From assembly GCA_964017235.1 (NCBI GenBank), contig OZ024928.1, positions 434,001-498,000 of the forward strand: 64,000 nt of DNA, given 5' to 3'. Position 1 is the stretch's first letter. Each line of letters begins with the position of its first letter. Both the position numbers and the translations under genes were made by a program. Positions 31,670-43,193 of the stretch are shown piece by piece. Source of the stretch: Sabellastarte sp. h YS-2021 (lineage: Eukaryota > Annelida > Polychaeta > Sabellida > Sabellidae). The notes under the pieces were generated by a model. The model was given only the letters and a program-made list of their open reading frames with translations, was not told the origin of the DNA and ran no database searches.

Positions 31670-32710
31670 AGTCAGGGCGGGTCTTTGACCTGCCAGGCCC
31701 TTTTCAGGGCCACCAAATCTTCCAAAAACAATTATTCAGCTACGTGTTCTTCCAATTCCCCTCCCAAAACAAAAAAGTTCAGTACAAATACTTATCACAA
31801 GAAAAAAAAATAAAGTCCAACACCTACACCACCCCAAACATGAAACAAATAACCCATGGTACCACACATAACAAAAAAGGCCACATAAAAAAAATTAAAA
31901 ATAACTCCCAATATGGCCATTAATCAGCCCATTTTTAGATTAAAATCCATGGGATAGTTTAAAATCTGTAATTGAAAAGTCCAACACTTACACCTTCCCT
32001 AGAGTTAAAAGGCATTATCACATACTTACCAACCCACAAACAGACAAACCCAACACCAAACATAACCCCCAAATAACAAACCCAGTACCAAACCTAACAC
32101 CCAACTACCAAAAATAAACCCAACCCCAGTAACCACCAACCAACAAACACACAAACCCAAAAGTAAATAGAACCCATGCCAACAAACTGACAAACTATTT
32201 TGCAAACACAATCCCCCATTATTGAAAGCAAAACTAGTTCCATGGTTATATTTTCCCCATTTTTGTGATTACAAGTGAAGATTTAAAATTGAAGATTTCC
32301 ATGAAAACCTTTGTGCTACAAATAAATTTGCAAGCCATTAACAAGAAAAATTGGTGAAATTATGATGTGGATTTCAAAATATATAAAAAAAAAATCAATT
32401 TCGGATATTATGTGTGACTTTGTGTTTGGCTTTTGTTTAACAGTGGGTTTGTCTGTTTGTTGGGTGAGTAAGTTGTGTTTGTCTGTTTGTCCGTCTGTAC
32501 AAGTTATGTTTGGCATGGGGTTTGTCTGTTTGTCCGTCTCAACAAGTTATGTTTGGCATGGGGTTTGTCTGTTTGTCCGTCTCAACAAGTTATGTTTGGC
32601 ATGGGGTTTGTCCGTCTGTAGCAAACATAGCTGATTAATTGTTTTTGGAATAATTGGTAGTCCTGAAAAGGACTGTTATAGTTAGTCCTGAAAAGGACTG
32701 TTTACTGCAG
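31670..32710. other. Harbinger intergenic region with small repeats
   Basis: Holds a possible poly(A) signal (aataaa, about 31809) for the MADF gene and an Asn/Pro-coding CA-rich stretch (32010-32165). It also has a 42-bp minisatellite (32470-32612: tttgtctgtttgtccgtctc, aacaagttatgtttggcatgg) and two identical hairpins agtcctgaaaaggact (32659-32674 and 32684-32699). I see no gene. Confidence 0.7.
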
Positions 32711-32716
32711 CAGGAC

Positions 32717-34042
32717 TTATATTCTGCCATCTTGCCAGGCCACTGCTCCCTCATTGTTGAAGTAGTCCTTCAGGTAATCCCTCTGTCTCTTGGCTTCTCT
32801 GGCAGGGTTTCTGTCTTGGCCACCACCAGCAGCACCACCAATCAATCCACAATCATCAGGTACATCATCATCATCGTCCTCCCCCGGCTGCTGACCACCA
32901 GGTTGACCTTGATACTGGCTTCTCAGTATGTTGTGTAGAACAACACAGGTCAAGACCACTTCCCTGACTGTTGCTGGGGGTAGTTCAATGGTTGTCCTCA
33001 TCACCCTGAATCTTGACACAAGGATGCCAAAAGCGTTCTCCACCACTCTTCTGCCCCTTGAAATTCTATAATTGGCAATCCTTTCCTCTCTTGTTAACAT
33101 CCTTCTGCCATAGGGTTTCATGAGCCAGGTCTTCAGGGCAAAAGCATCATCTGCCAGGATGAAGTAGGGGACATCTCTCCCACCCTGGGTTATAGGAGCT
33201 GGGTCAGGGAAGCCTATCCTGCCATCCTCAATCCTCCTCTTCAGTTGAGAGGCATTAAATATCTGGCCATCCGAGCAGGATCCTTCAGTACCCACATCCA
33301 CCCATCTAAACTTGTACTGTCCATCTACCAGGGCCAACATCACAATGGAAAAGAACCCCTTATAGTTGTGGTAGAGGGATCCAGTGTTCTTGGGCTTCTT
33401 CAGGGCCACATGCTTCCCATCCAGAGCTCCCAGGGCATGTGGAACATTCCACCTGATCCTGAATTCCCTCTCCAGTTCTTTCCACTCATCTGGGGTAGTA
33501 GGACATTTGAGGTACTCCCTGGTGAACTCATCCTGGATGGCCCTGCAGACCTCTGGTATAAACTTGGAGATGGTGGATCTGCCAACCCTGAACTGACAGG
33601 ATAATGATGTGTATGACTCTCCAGTGGCCAGATATCTGATGGTGAGGGCTAACTTCTCACCAACACTGATTGGTGCTCTGTAGTTGGTGGCCTGCCTGGC
33701 TAGGTGTGGTTCCAGTCTGGTCTTAATCATTTCAAAAAATTCTGGGGTCATCCTCATGTAGTTGGTGAATCCTGGAATGTCTGTGGCATAAAGATCAGCC
33801 ATAATGTTGTGGTAGGCCCCTCTCTCCTCTCTCTGCAGTAGCCATGGCCTGACCCACATGTTGTGCCTTCTTCTAGGTCTCTGTATGGGTGCTGGTGGTG
33901 CTGGTGGTGGTTGCTGTGGTCGACGTAAAAAATGGAAATACATGATTATTTGTAACTGAATAAAAACCAAAAAAGCCCTAAGTTGTTGTTGAATCTGTCT
34001 TCCATTAAAAGGTGGCATCCTGCTGTGTTCCCAGAAAAGCAA
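32717..34042 (-). CDS. HARBI1-like DDE nuclease (Harbinger transposase)
   Basis: Cuts and joins DNA for the transposon. The 441-residue frame is intact. After a proline-rich N-terminus (PQQPPPAPPAP), a helix-turn-helix lies at about 145-162 (LSCQFRVGRSTISKFI). The DDE catalytic set is complete: D208 (GALDGKHVALKKP), D298/D299 (YFILADDAFALKTWLMKPY) and E335 (RRVVENAFGILVSRFRV). The C-terminal tail is acidic then basic. Upstream a tatatatata stretch at about 34062-34077 could be a TATA box. The true start may be M9 (MPPFNG), which lies beyond it. Complete length and residues suggest recent activity. Confidence 0.92.
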   Translation of the reverse strand: MLFWEHSRMPPFNGRQIQQQLRAFLVFIQLQIIMYFHFLRRPQQPPPAPPAPIQRPRRRHNMWVRPWLLQREERGAYHNIMADLYATDIPGFTNYMRMTPEFFEMIKTRLEPHLARQATNYRAPISVGEKLALTIRYLATGESYTSLSCQFRVGRSTISKFIPEVCRAIQDEFTREYLKCPTTPDEWKELEREFRIRWNVPHALGALDGKHVALKKPKNTGSLYHNYKGFFSIVMLALVDGQYKFRWVDVGTEGSCSDGQIFNASQLKRRIEDGRIGFPDPAPITQGGRDVPYFILADDAFALKTWLMKPYGRRMLTREERIANYRISRGRRVVENAFGILVSRFRVMRTTIELPPATVREVVLTCVVLHNILRSQYQGQPGGQQPGEDDDDDVPDDCGLIGGAAGGGQDRNPAREAKRQRDYLKDYFNNEGAVAWQDGRI

Positions 34043-34089
34043 TGATGATTAGATCACGAATTTTATATATATATACCTAGAAAATCCAG

Positions 34090-34440
34090 CAAATTTGGAA
34101 AACAATAATCGGGGATCCTGGTCTGGGGAAGACTGAGGAGGCCTGAGTAGGCCTCAGGACGCCGGTAGTTAATCGTGTGTTAGTCGGGGCTTAGTCCCAG
34201 GAGGCCCCGAGGCGTCCTGGGACCCAGTCGGTATGTGTACGACAGGATCGTGGTTGAAACCGACCTGAAAACTGCCTTAGTTGGTTCTTAGTCCCAGACC
34301 AGTCGGGGACTGTCTGCGGCCGCCTGAGGCGTCCTGGGGACGATCTGTTCTTAATCCCAGACTTCAGTACCGACCCAGTATTCCCGCCCATTTTTGTTAT
34401 TTTCCCACCGACTGTCCACGATTAAGGGTCGCCGACAGGA
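34090..34440. repeat. Harbinger right subterminal repeats
   Basis: Mirror of the left zone: ggcctcaggacgcc, agtcccaggaggcc, gtcctgggac and aaccgac motifs in both orientations, then the terminal repeat. Confidence 0.65.
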
Positions 34441-34476
34441 TCGGGGCTTAATCTTTTGGTGGAACAGGGGCATTAG

Positions 34477-35320
34477 GTACAGATAGCCAAAAATGTATAG
34501 CAAAATCATGGGAGGAACAATTAAGCAAATTTAGACACAAATCAATAATAACAAATTAGCTTGCTTTGCGAAAACTTACTTATATTTTGACAACACTACC
34601 TACCTCAGATGAATTTTTGAAAACTACTGAAAAAGAAATGCTTACCTTCTTATGGAGCAAAAAACAATTTCCAATCAAAAGAAATGACGCAATTGGCACA
34701 CATGATCTTGGGGCCTTAATGTTGTCGGCATATTCTCCAAAGAGAAATCTCTTAAAGCCTCATGGATCCCAAAACTCCCAGATAATGATAATAAATGCCG
34801 CATAATTTTAGATTACTTCTCACAAAAGAACACTTTTAGTTATGAAATACTATTCAAAACAAATTTCCGCAAGAAAACACAGTGTGATGTTGTTCTGCAA
34901 CTACCAGACTTCTATAGCAACCTACTCTTAGCATTCAACCATTGTAAATATATCAAACCTATAAACTAACCAAATGAATACGGAGCTGTTAACTCAATGC
35001 ATATGGGGAAATGAATATTTTAAATCTCAAGGAAAAACTCTATTCTTAATCAATTGCATAAAAAGTGGATTTATATATGTGAAAGATCTCTTAAACAAGG
35101 ATGGAATGTGGCTAAGTGAACAAGAATTAAGCTCTAAACTTCAAAAGAAAAACAACTGGATTGCTGAACTCACGATAATTAAAAAATCAGTTAGTAAATA
35201 CCTACAAAACAAAGATTTATCAAATTACAAATACAAGATTGACTGCTTAATAGGTTGATAACTACAATGCAAAATTCTTCTACACAATTTTGAGAGATAA
35301 ACAAGACCACTGCCGCGGTG
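34477..35320 (+). pseudogene. LINE ORF2, C-terminal part
   Basis: Continues the LINE after the Harbinger: DSQKCIAKSWEEQLSKF, then RKLTYILTTLPTSDEFLKTTEKEMLTFLWSKK split over a stop, and NEYFKSQGKTLFLINCIKSG with YVKDLL (34974-35258). These blocks are typical of the Tx1/L1 C-terminal region. Multiple stops; the end is lost at the satellite. Confidence 0.85.
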
Positions 35321-35329
35321 TGTATCTCC

Positions 35330-36860
35330 CACCGAGCATTAAAGGGGAAGAATATCTTTTCCGAGATATTCACAATTTTTCATTTTCCGTTAAAATCCAA
35401 GATGGCCGCCAAAAGTGGCTAAAACTGAAATTTTTCTCCTAGGCACAGAATACTGTTGCACTACCCTAAAAATTCGCTCGAAATCGCTCTATCTCTTACC
35501 ATTACGAAGATATTTTCAATGTTTTATTTTCCGCTAAAATCCAAAATGGCCGCCAAAAGTGGCGAAAATTGAAATTTTCCCCTTTGCATAGGATACTCTT
35601 GTACTACCCTACGGGTCAATAAGTTCGCTCAAAATCACGCTCTATTTTTCCCCATTGTATAAGATACTTTTGTCTACCCTGTGGGTCATATATTTGCTCG
35701 AAATCGCTCTATCTCGTACGGTTTTCAAGATATTCACACTTTTTCATTTTCCGCTAAAATCCAAGATGGCCGCCAAAAGTGGTGAAAATTGAAATTTTTC
35801 ACCTTTGCGTAGGATACTCTTGTACCACCCTACGGGTCAATAAGTTCGCTCGAAATCGCTCTATCACATACGGTTTTCGAGATATTCACACTTTTTCATT
35901 TTCCGCTAAAATCCAAGATGGTTGCCAAAAGTGGCGAAAATTGAAATTTTTCCCCATTGTATAAGATACTTTTGTCTACTCTGTGGGTAAAAAATTCGCT
36001 CAAAATCGCTCTATCTCTTACGGTTTTCGAGATATTCACACCTTTTCTTTTTCCGTTAATTTCAAAGATGGCTGCCAAAAGTGGCGAAAATTGAAATTTT
36101 TCCTGTTAGCATACAATACTCTTGTATTACCCTCCGGGTCAAAAATTCGCTCGAAATCACTCTATCTCTTACGGTTTTCAAGATATTCACACTTTTTCTT
36201 TTTCCACTAAAATCAAAGATGGCCGCCAAAAGTGGCGAAAATTGAAATTTTTCCCCTTTGCATAGGATACTCTTCTACTACCCTGCAGGTCAAAAATTCG
36301 CTCGAAATCGCTCTATCTCTTATGGTTTTCGAGATATAATATTCACACTTTTTCATATTCCGCTAAAATCCAAGATGGCTGCCAAAAGTGGCGAAAATTG
36401 AAATTTTTCCCCTTCGCACAGGATACTCTTGTACTACCCTGCGGATCGAAAAATTCGCTCGAAATCGCTCTATCTCGTACGGTTTTCCAGATATTCACAC
36501 TTTTTCATTTTCCGCTAAAATCCAAGATGGCCGCTATAAGTGGCGAAAATTGATATTTTTCCCCTTAGCGTAGGATACTCTTGTACTATCCTGTGGGTCA
36601 AAAGTTTGGTCGAAATCGCTCTATCTTGTACGGTTTTCGAGATATTCACACTTTTTCATTTTCTGCTAAAATCAAAGATGGCCGCCAAAAGTGGCGAAAA
36701 TTGAAATTTTTCCCCTTTCCATAGGATACTCTTGTACTACTCTGCGGGTCAAAAATTCGGTTGAAATCTCTCTAAAATCGTTCTATCTCAGACGGCTTTG
36801 GAGATATTCACACTTTTTCATTTTCCGCTAAAATCAAAGATGGCCGCCAAAAGTGGTGCA
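35330..36860. repeat. ~150-bp satellite array, left part
   Basis: About ten units of about 150 bp: aagatggccgccaaaagtgg, cgaaaattgaaatttttccc, ggatactcttgtactaccct, gcgggtcaaaaattcgctcg, aaatcgctctatctcttacg and gagatattcacactttttca. The phrase ccgctaaaatc recurs near 35390, 35531, 35752, 35904, 36052, 36210, 36361, 36512, 36660 and 36826. The array is cut in mid-unit by DIRS A3. Confidence 0.9.
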
Positions 36861-37150
36861 AATTTGCAAATTGAATAAGTAAATTAAATTTTTATAACTT
36901 AATACCCTATCCAATGGACAATAGCTAATCCGGTCGGTGCAGACCGGCCCGCCAAATGACAGAAAAAGTCATCTTATATGAGTGCATAATGCCCTCACAA
37001 GCTGGTCAGTCCCAGTACTGTACACTCCCCAGATGGCGCCTCGTACTTCCTTTCTGTCTAGACAAGATGACGTCATAGCATCTTTTTCGTTGTCTAAACC
37101 TATTAGACCCCTAGTAAGCTGATAGCGGGGTCGGTGGGAGGGTCTTGTGT

Positions 37151-37203
37151 GTCCATTGGATAGGGTATTAACTTATAATACATCCTATCCAATGGACAAT
37201 TGC
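37151..37203. repeat. A3 internal complementary region
   Basis: gtccattggatagggtattaactta followed directly by taatacatcctatccaatggac: reverse complements of the left and right element ends fused. It is shorter than in A2 because the A/T-rich middle is missing. Confidence 0.8.
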
Positions 37204-37559
37204 TGAATAACTACCGCTTGGTCGACGGGTAAGTTACTAGGGACTTATGTGAACTCACAAGTATTAGCAAATTTTTAACCTACGGTCTAGACTGACTTCG
37301 TCAGGAGACCTATAGGCCCAGGCCTGGGTTGACCTTAAGGTCAGGAAAACCCTGTAAGGCCATGGTCGGTTGCCAGCAGCCGGTTACCCGGGGCTATACC
37401 GACGTGCCCCCCCCCCCTTTTGCAGACCTGCTCTGAGGTAGGGGAAGAGAGGGATGAGTTCAGTCCCAGAATGCAAATAAACCTCCCAAAGGAGTACATG
37501 TATTATGTACATGAAGAACTGTTTACACTATGTACATATATACAAATCTCCTCAATCAA

Positions 37560-38570
37560 AGGGGCAATTGTGGATCTGCTGAGCAGCCACTACCGAGCCC
37601 AATTGGTAAAGCTCTGAATCAGCCCAAGTCACGCCCTTCAGATAGAACTGTGTGAAGGTATTAAGTGACTTCAGTGACAGGCTGACAAGATTGGATCTAA
37701 GGAGACTCCCGATTGGAAGACCTTAGAAACAGCAAAACCCCTGACATCATGGGCTTTAACCTGATGTAAGGTGTGGGCTACCTGGTCAGAGAGCTCATAA
37801 CATAGGATCACAGTCTGCTTGATCCAAGAGGAGATAGTGGCAGGTGAGATGTCTTTGTCGAAACCTTTCTTAAAGGAGACAAAAACCACCTCCTTATTCT
37901 GCCTGAGGTCCTGTCCAAATATTAGCGCAAAGCTCTGACTGGACAGAGGGACCTGTCAGACTTGAGGAATCTATGCAGAGTTGGGCCAGGGCTGTTATAA
38001 CCCCTGGGGCCACACTGTCTGGACCCTCTTTGGCCAGCTGATTTGGAGAGAAAGCTGGGTGATAGGTACAGGGACACCTTTGACCAGTCAGATTGGTGTC
38101 TAATATTTCTGTTTTGCCAAGCATGTATCTCACTTCTACGTTTGCCCGACCCCAGGGCCAAGAGGAAAACTGTCTTGAAGGTCAATATTATTGCTTCAAG
38201 GAGGCCTCTTTAATTGGTTCAAAATGAACCTTAGTCAGCTGGTGCAAGACCAGTGAGAGGTTCCAGGAGGGTATGCCCCCCCCCCCCCCCCCCCCCCCCT
38301 GCCTTTGGGTCTGTCTCTGTGGAAACTATCCAGGAGACGAGTGAGATTTTCGTCCTTGCTGATGTTGAAGGGTGAATTTCCCAGTTTATCAGCAATGGCT
38401 GACCTGTAACCATCAATGGTGCTGGGCTGTAACTTCCTGTCCTGCAATAGGTACATAAGGAAGTCAGCAACTGACTTTACAGGGGGTGCCCTGAGGTCCA
38501 CCTGATTAGTGACGCACCACTTTGGCTCATAGACTGATCTGGTTGATCATCTTTGAGGAGTCTCAATTCT
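37560..38570 (-). pseudogene. DIRS A3 tyrosine recombinase remnant
   Basis: Frames match the A2 recombinase in order (DFLMYLLQDRKLQPSTIDGY, TFKTVFLLALGSGKRRSEIH, FVSFKKGFDKDISPATISSW, KAHDVRGFAVSK). The frame is broken at least three times, including by a run of 24 C at 38276-38299 where A2 has a short mixed C/T stretch. The catalytic tyrosine region is decayed (37640-37680). Confidence 0.9.
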
Positions 38571-40130
38571 TGCTGTCACTGCTTCAGAGAAGCCCTGCTT
38601 CTTGATTGATGTGGCTCTAGGAGCCATGCATGGAGATTTAGGTTTGCCAGATTTCTGTGAGGGATCTGACTGAAGGGCTAAGTTAACAGGTTGGGCAAGG
38701 ACAGGCTCAGTGGGATCTGACTGGACATGGCCACTAGGTCCCAAAACCAAGGTATGTTGGGCCACCCCGGAGCAATCAGAATGATTCTCTTGCATGGGGA
38801 GTCCTGCAACTTCTCCACCACTTTGCCCAAGATAGCTGCTGGTGGGAAGGCATATGCGTCCAGATCCTCCCATGGCAGACTGAGTGCATCCACTGCAGTG
38901 GCCAGGGGATCTGGTACCGGTGACACAAACAAAGGCAACTTGTTGTTGAACCTCGTGGCAAATAGGTCTATTTGAGGCCGGTGCCACCTGCTGCATATTG
39001 CTTGGAAGAGCTCCTGAGGAGAGACCACTCTGTTTGGATGGTCTGGCCTAGCCTGGATAGCTTGTCTTCTACCACATTCAGCCGGCCTGGAATGTGTCTG
39101 GCTTTGAGTTACTTGATTTCTGGTGCACCAAGTCAAGATTCTCCATAGTAAGGCACAAAGTGGGCCCGACCTCATGCCTCCTTGCTTGTTGATGTATGAC
39201 ACCACTGTGGTGTTGTCTGTTGCTACAAGTACTATCTTGTGAAGCTAGAGGTCTTGGAACTCGTTCAAAACTAGAAAGACTGCCTTGAGTTCTAGGTAAT
39301 TGATATGCAGCTTGCTTTCTGGAAGGGACCAGGCTCCTCTTGTAGTGCGTTCATTTAATATTCTCACTAGATCTTGAGTGTGCTGGAGACAAACCTGGTG
39401 GGATCTGGCTCTCACCAACTAGCCGTCTAGGTGCTGGTGGATTCTTATACCCTTGTGTATGGGCATCAATTCAACTCCTTTGCTACTACAGTGAACTCCA
39501 TGGGTATTGTGGACAGACCGACAGGCAAAGCTTTGAACTGGTATGTCCAACCGATATGTCTGTACTTGGTCAGCCAACGTGGGCGATATTGACAGAAATA
39601 AGCTTAGATTCGGGGACTCGGGTATGAGATTTCGGATTCGGGTAAGTATTCAGGGTTCGTTGAGATCAAACTTTGCTCAGATCTAGAATAGGTCTCCAAC
39701 AGTTGTGTGGTTTTGGAACCAAGAAAGGTTGGAGAAACCCAGAGATTTTGAACTGGCTCGACTGCATCTTTGTCCATAAGCTGATGTAATGCCTCTAAAC
39801 AATATAGATTCCTGTGAGGATGTACATAGCAATTGATAATTTTTGGTGACCTTGTCAAGCTTGGTCAAGAAACCTTGTCAAGCTTGGTCTTGACTGGGAA
39901 GGGAGAGTGTAGCCCTCCTTCAACATTTGTACTGCCTAGGGTCCAGCCCCCAAGGCTTCCTAAGTTCCCAAAAAGGGCTTAGTCTGGACCCTACAGGCAG
40001 ATTGTGTGCCAAATTTGGTATTCTGACAAATATTTTCTGTCCCTCCGAACACTGGTCCAGTCTGGTGACAATGATCCAAGTTAACAGTCTCTCTGTTCTT
40101 ATTGTGGTCCGGTGGGGCTGACACAACTTT
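38547..40130 (-). pseudogene. DIRS A3 methylase, RNase H and RT remnants
   Basis: 38678-39205 keeps the methylase-like block (PQIDLFATRFNNKLPLFVSP) and RNase H end. RNase H then jumps near 39355 straight into the RT segment after YLDD, losing several hundred bp present in A2. The catalytic region is altered (caccaactagccgtctagg gives a stop). 39555-39640 is unrelated sequence. The block before RT (39900-40130) is shared with A1. Confidence 0.85.
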
Positions 40131-40139
40131 TCACATTAA

Positions 40140-42180
40140 TAGACTCTTTGCCAGGGCCAGCAGCCTGCAAGGTGCAGCATTTACACAGTAATTGTCATTT
40201 GTGAGATGGCTGACCCATGGCCAGATGTGATGAAAAAACTTGCTTGACTGTCAACCAGTTAATTGCTTTTTCTTTTCATGCTGGTTATTCAGGTCTGTGT
40301 TTGAAAGGTGAAATCTATTATCTCTCCAGTCAAGTCCAGCACCGATAACAGGCTATTGAGAGGTGTGATAAGGGAAGGTTGCCTGGAAGTAGCTTGCCCT
40401 ATCACTGTCATATCACCAAGACCACTGACTGGTTTAAGAATTCTCTGTAAACCAAATTTACCTTAGGCAACTCTGTCCGGTACCAGGTCTCCATACCCGG
40501 TAATTTACTGTAACCAGTAATTCTCTGTAACTGGCAAAAACTGGCAGGCTGGGGTCACCAATGAATTTAGACAGCTACTGGTCTGGGTGAACCGGTTGGG
40601 GTGAAGCACTGTGTAGCCAGCACCCAGTCGGTAAACTTTGTCACCGGTGGGTTGAAGCAATATCTGGTAGATACTAGCAAAACCAGAATCAACACAGAGT
40701 TGAATGGACTGGGTCAGATGACTCTGTAACCAGTAACCAGTTTGGTCTGGTAAGCTGTACAAGGCTGTATAGCTGGTACCTGGTTGGTACACTCTGTAAC
40801 CAGTTGCTGAAGCAACTGTGCAAGGCTGTGTAGCCGGTAACCAGTCGGTATACTCTGTAACCAGTTGATGAAACAAACCTACAACTATCTATCGTGTTGA
40901 ATTCAGCTTACTGTAGGTTTCCTCCATGTATTGCTTTTAAATGCACATCTTATTTGCAGATTCGACAGTTGCTGGGAAAGCCCCTGTGAGCTATATTTAG
41001 AAGCAATTATTGTTCGGCGTGTCACGTGGTTGATTGGAGATGACATCAGTGGTCGCGTTCTTTGTGTGATACTTAACCGGCAACTTTACAGTATTCTCAC
41101 CATCTACAAACCCCACTACCGACAACAAGGCCGGGTCTGTGAGGCAGGGACTGGAATCACAGTAGACGTGACTTCTGAAGAATGCACTTCCGACTTTTCT
41201 CGTCGGTGAAGCACGTGACCAACTCCGTGATCTGGTCGGTGAATCACGTGACCAGCTTTGTGGAGAAGATGACGTCAGAGGTCACGTTCTTTTGAGCTGG
41301 CCGGTCAGCGGATGCTTTAAAAGCAGAGAAGCCTGGACCAGCGCGCTCTGAGGCGTAGGAAGTTCTGTAGATGAAATTCTTTCCACAACCCGCTCTGTAG
41401 GTGAATATCTTGGTCGGTCTGACGTGAGCTGGCTGGTGGACTGATGCTTTACAGCAGAGAAGTCGGTACCAGTGCGCTCTGAAGTTGAATTTCTTTTGTG
41501 ATACTTAACCAGGAAACTTATACAGTAACCTGGCCATCCACAACCCCCACTACCGACAACAAAGCCGGGTCTGTAAGGGAGGGACTGATATCACCACTCT
41601 GAAGAAATCTGAAGAATGCACCTCTTGCTTCTGTTGAAAAAAACACTAAATACTCGAGCTGGCTGGTGTGACTGATGCCTTACAGCAGAGAAGTCGATAC
41701 CAGTGCGCTCTGAAGAAATCTGAAGAATGCAACTCTCGTTTGGGGAATTCAGTGTATGTTAAATACTGCATAGACTGAAGTTTTGCGTGATTAAATGGGG
41801 GAATTCCTTCTATTTATAGTTTAAAAAAAAAACTAGAAAAGAGTGACGTTTCTTTCGTGATTGTACCTGGAAGGTTACAGAAGGTACATTCAAACAAAGG
41901 ACACGGATAAAAATACCTTGTAAGTAGTATATCCATTATTTTTCTTAATATTGTCGATCTGCCCCTAGCAAAATGTCTGCCTTCATATTTTTCGTCACTT
42001 ACTGCCCTATCTTCAACACTAAATTGAGTCAGCTAGGGAGCGTTTCCAGCAGATTTCTTAATGTATATCTGTGCTTGATATGTAGATAACACTTCCACAC
42101 TAAATAATAAGGTTGAAAATCTGTCATAATGCACACTTATTCCTTTAAAAACTCTGGAGATGTTGAAAAACATGTCTGCA
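40140..42180. other. DIRS A3 Gag-less 5' region
   Basis: Homologous along its length to 660-2870 of A1: degenerate 60-bp repeat (40580-40880), CACGTG sites (near 41213 and 41246), a tgacgtca site (near 41272) and three copies of the promoter-like module (near 41300, 41450 and 41680). No Gag frame. No protein-coding function is visible. Confidence 0.75.
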
Positions 42181-42184
42181 CAGT

Positions 42185-42330
42185 ACATAACACGCGCCAA
42201 ATGAAAAAGATGCTATGATGTCATCTTGTCTAGACATCTGGGGAGTGTACAGTACTGGGACTGGGCCAGCTTGTGAGGGCATTATGTACTGCAATTGTCC
42301 ATTGGATAGGATGTATTAACACAATAAAAT
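42185..42330. repeat. A3 right terminal inverted repeat
   Basis: Inverse of 36895-37090 with a 40-bp deletion around the tgtctaga site. The outer edge is tccattggataggatgtatt then aacacaataaaat. Confidence 0.85.
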
Positions 42331-43193
42331 GAAAATTTTCTCCTTTGCACAGCATACTCTTGTACTAGCCTGCAGGTCAAAAATTTGCTCGAAGTCGCTC
42401 TATCTCGTATGGTTTTCGAGATATTCACACTTTTTCATTTTCCGCTAAAATCAAAGATGGCTGCCAAAAGTGGTGAAAATTGAAAATTTTCCCGTTAGAG
42501 TAGGATACTCTTGTACTACCCTGCGTGTTAAAAAGTCGCTCCAAATCGCTCTATCTCTTATGGTTTTCGAGTTATTCACACTTTTCCATTTTCCGCTAAA
42601 GTCAAAGATGGCCACCAAAAGTGTCGAAAATTGAAATTTTTCCCCTTTGCACAGCATACTCTTCTACTACCCTGAAGGTCAAAAATTCGCTCGAAGTCGC
42701 ACTATCTCTTATGGTTTTCGAGTTATTCACACTTTTTCATATTCCGCTGAAATCAAAGATGGCCGCCAAAAGTGGCGAAAATTGAAATTTTTCTCCTCGC
42801 ATAGGGTACTCTTGTACTACCCTGGGGGTCAAAAACTCGTTCGAAATCACTCTATCTCTTACGGTTTTCGAGATATTCACACTTTTTCATTTTCCGCTAA
42901 AATCAAAGATGGCTGCCAAAAGTGGTGAAAATTGAAATTTTTCCCCTTTACACAGGATACTCTTGTACTACCCTGCGGGTCAAAGATTCGCTCGAAATCG
43001 CTCTATCTCTTGTGGTTTTCGGGATATTCACACTTTTTCATTTTCCGCTAAAATCAAAGATGGCCGCCAAAAGTGGCAAAAACTGAAAATTTTCCCGTCA
43101 GAGTAGGATACTCTTGTACTACCCTGCGCGTCAAAAATTCTCTCGAAATTGCTCTATCTCGTACGGATTTCGAGATATTCACACATTTTCATT
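42331..43193. repeat. ~150-bp satellite array, right part
   Basis: Six more units in phase with the left part (ccgctaaaatc near 42443, 42593, 42744, 42893 and 43045). It ends in mid-unit where the truncated B1 element begins. Confidence 0.9.

Larger units (their letters stand above)
29651..34476. mobile_element. PIF/Harbinger DNA transposon, both genes intact
   Basis: A cut-and-paste transposon inserted in the LINE RT. Imperfect terminal inverted repeats: CTAATG-N5-GTTCCACCA at 29651-29670 and its inverse TGGTGGAAC-N5-CATTAG at 34457-34476, with further similarity (taag.cccgat) inside. Harbingers make 3-bp duplications; TAA (29646-29648) and TAC (34478-34480) would be an imperfect one, so exact ends are uncertain by about 10 bp. 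Inside are a MADF protein (plus strand) and a DDE nuclease (minus strand), convergent. The broad subterminal zones are full of gtcccag/ctgggac repeats. Confidence 0.88.
26206..35320 (+). mobile_element. L1/Tx1-like LINE, broken by two insertions
   Basis: One non-LTR retrotransposon read in order on the plus strand: endonuclease N-part (26206-26460), [insert 26461-27623], endonuclease C-part (27624-28204), linker and RT (28147-29650), [Harbinger 29651-34476], RT C-terminal region (34477-35320). The pieces resume in the middle of motifs on each side of each insert. Stops and frameshifts are frequent. It ends where the ~150-bp satellite begins at about 35320, without a poly(A) tail, so the 3' end is also lost. 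Confidence 0.88.
36860..42330 (-). mobile_element. DIRS element A3, defective, inside the satellite
   Basis: A 5.5-kb DIRS copy with left inverted repeat (36895-37090), internal complementary region (37151-37203), recombinase remnant, methylase/RNase H/RT remnants with internal deletions, a Gag-less 5' region (40140-42180, like A1) and right inverted repeat (42185-42330). The two terminal repeats share a block (ataatgccctcacaagctgg) that no other copy has, so they were made together. Satellite resumes in phase on the right side, so insertion was clean. Confidence 0.9.

Noticed and set aside
35779-36573. Repeated 60-75-codon frames (..RSISYGFRDIHTFSFSAKIQDG..)
   Set aside because: Same peptide in every unit because it is the satellite, not a repeat protein. 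Units drift in frame.
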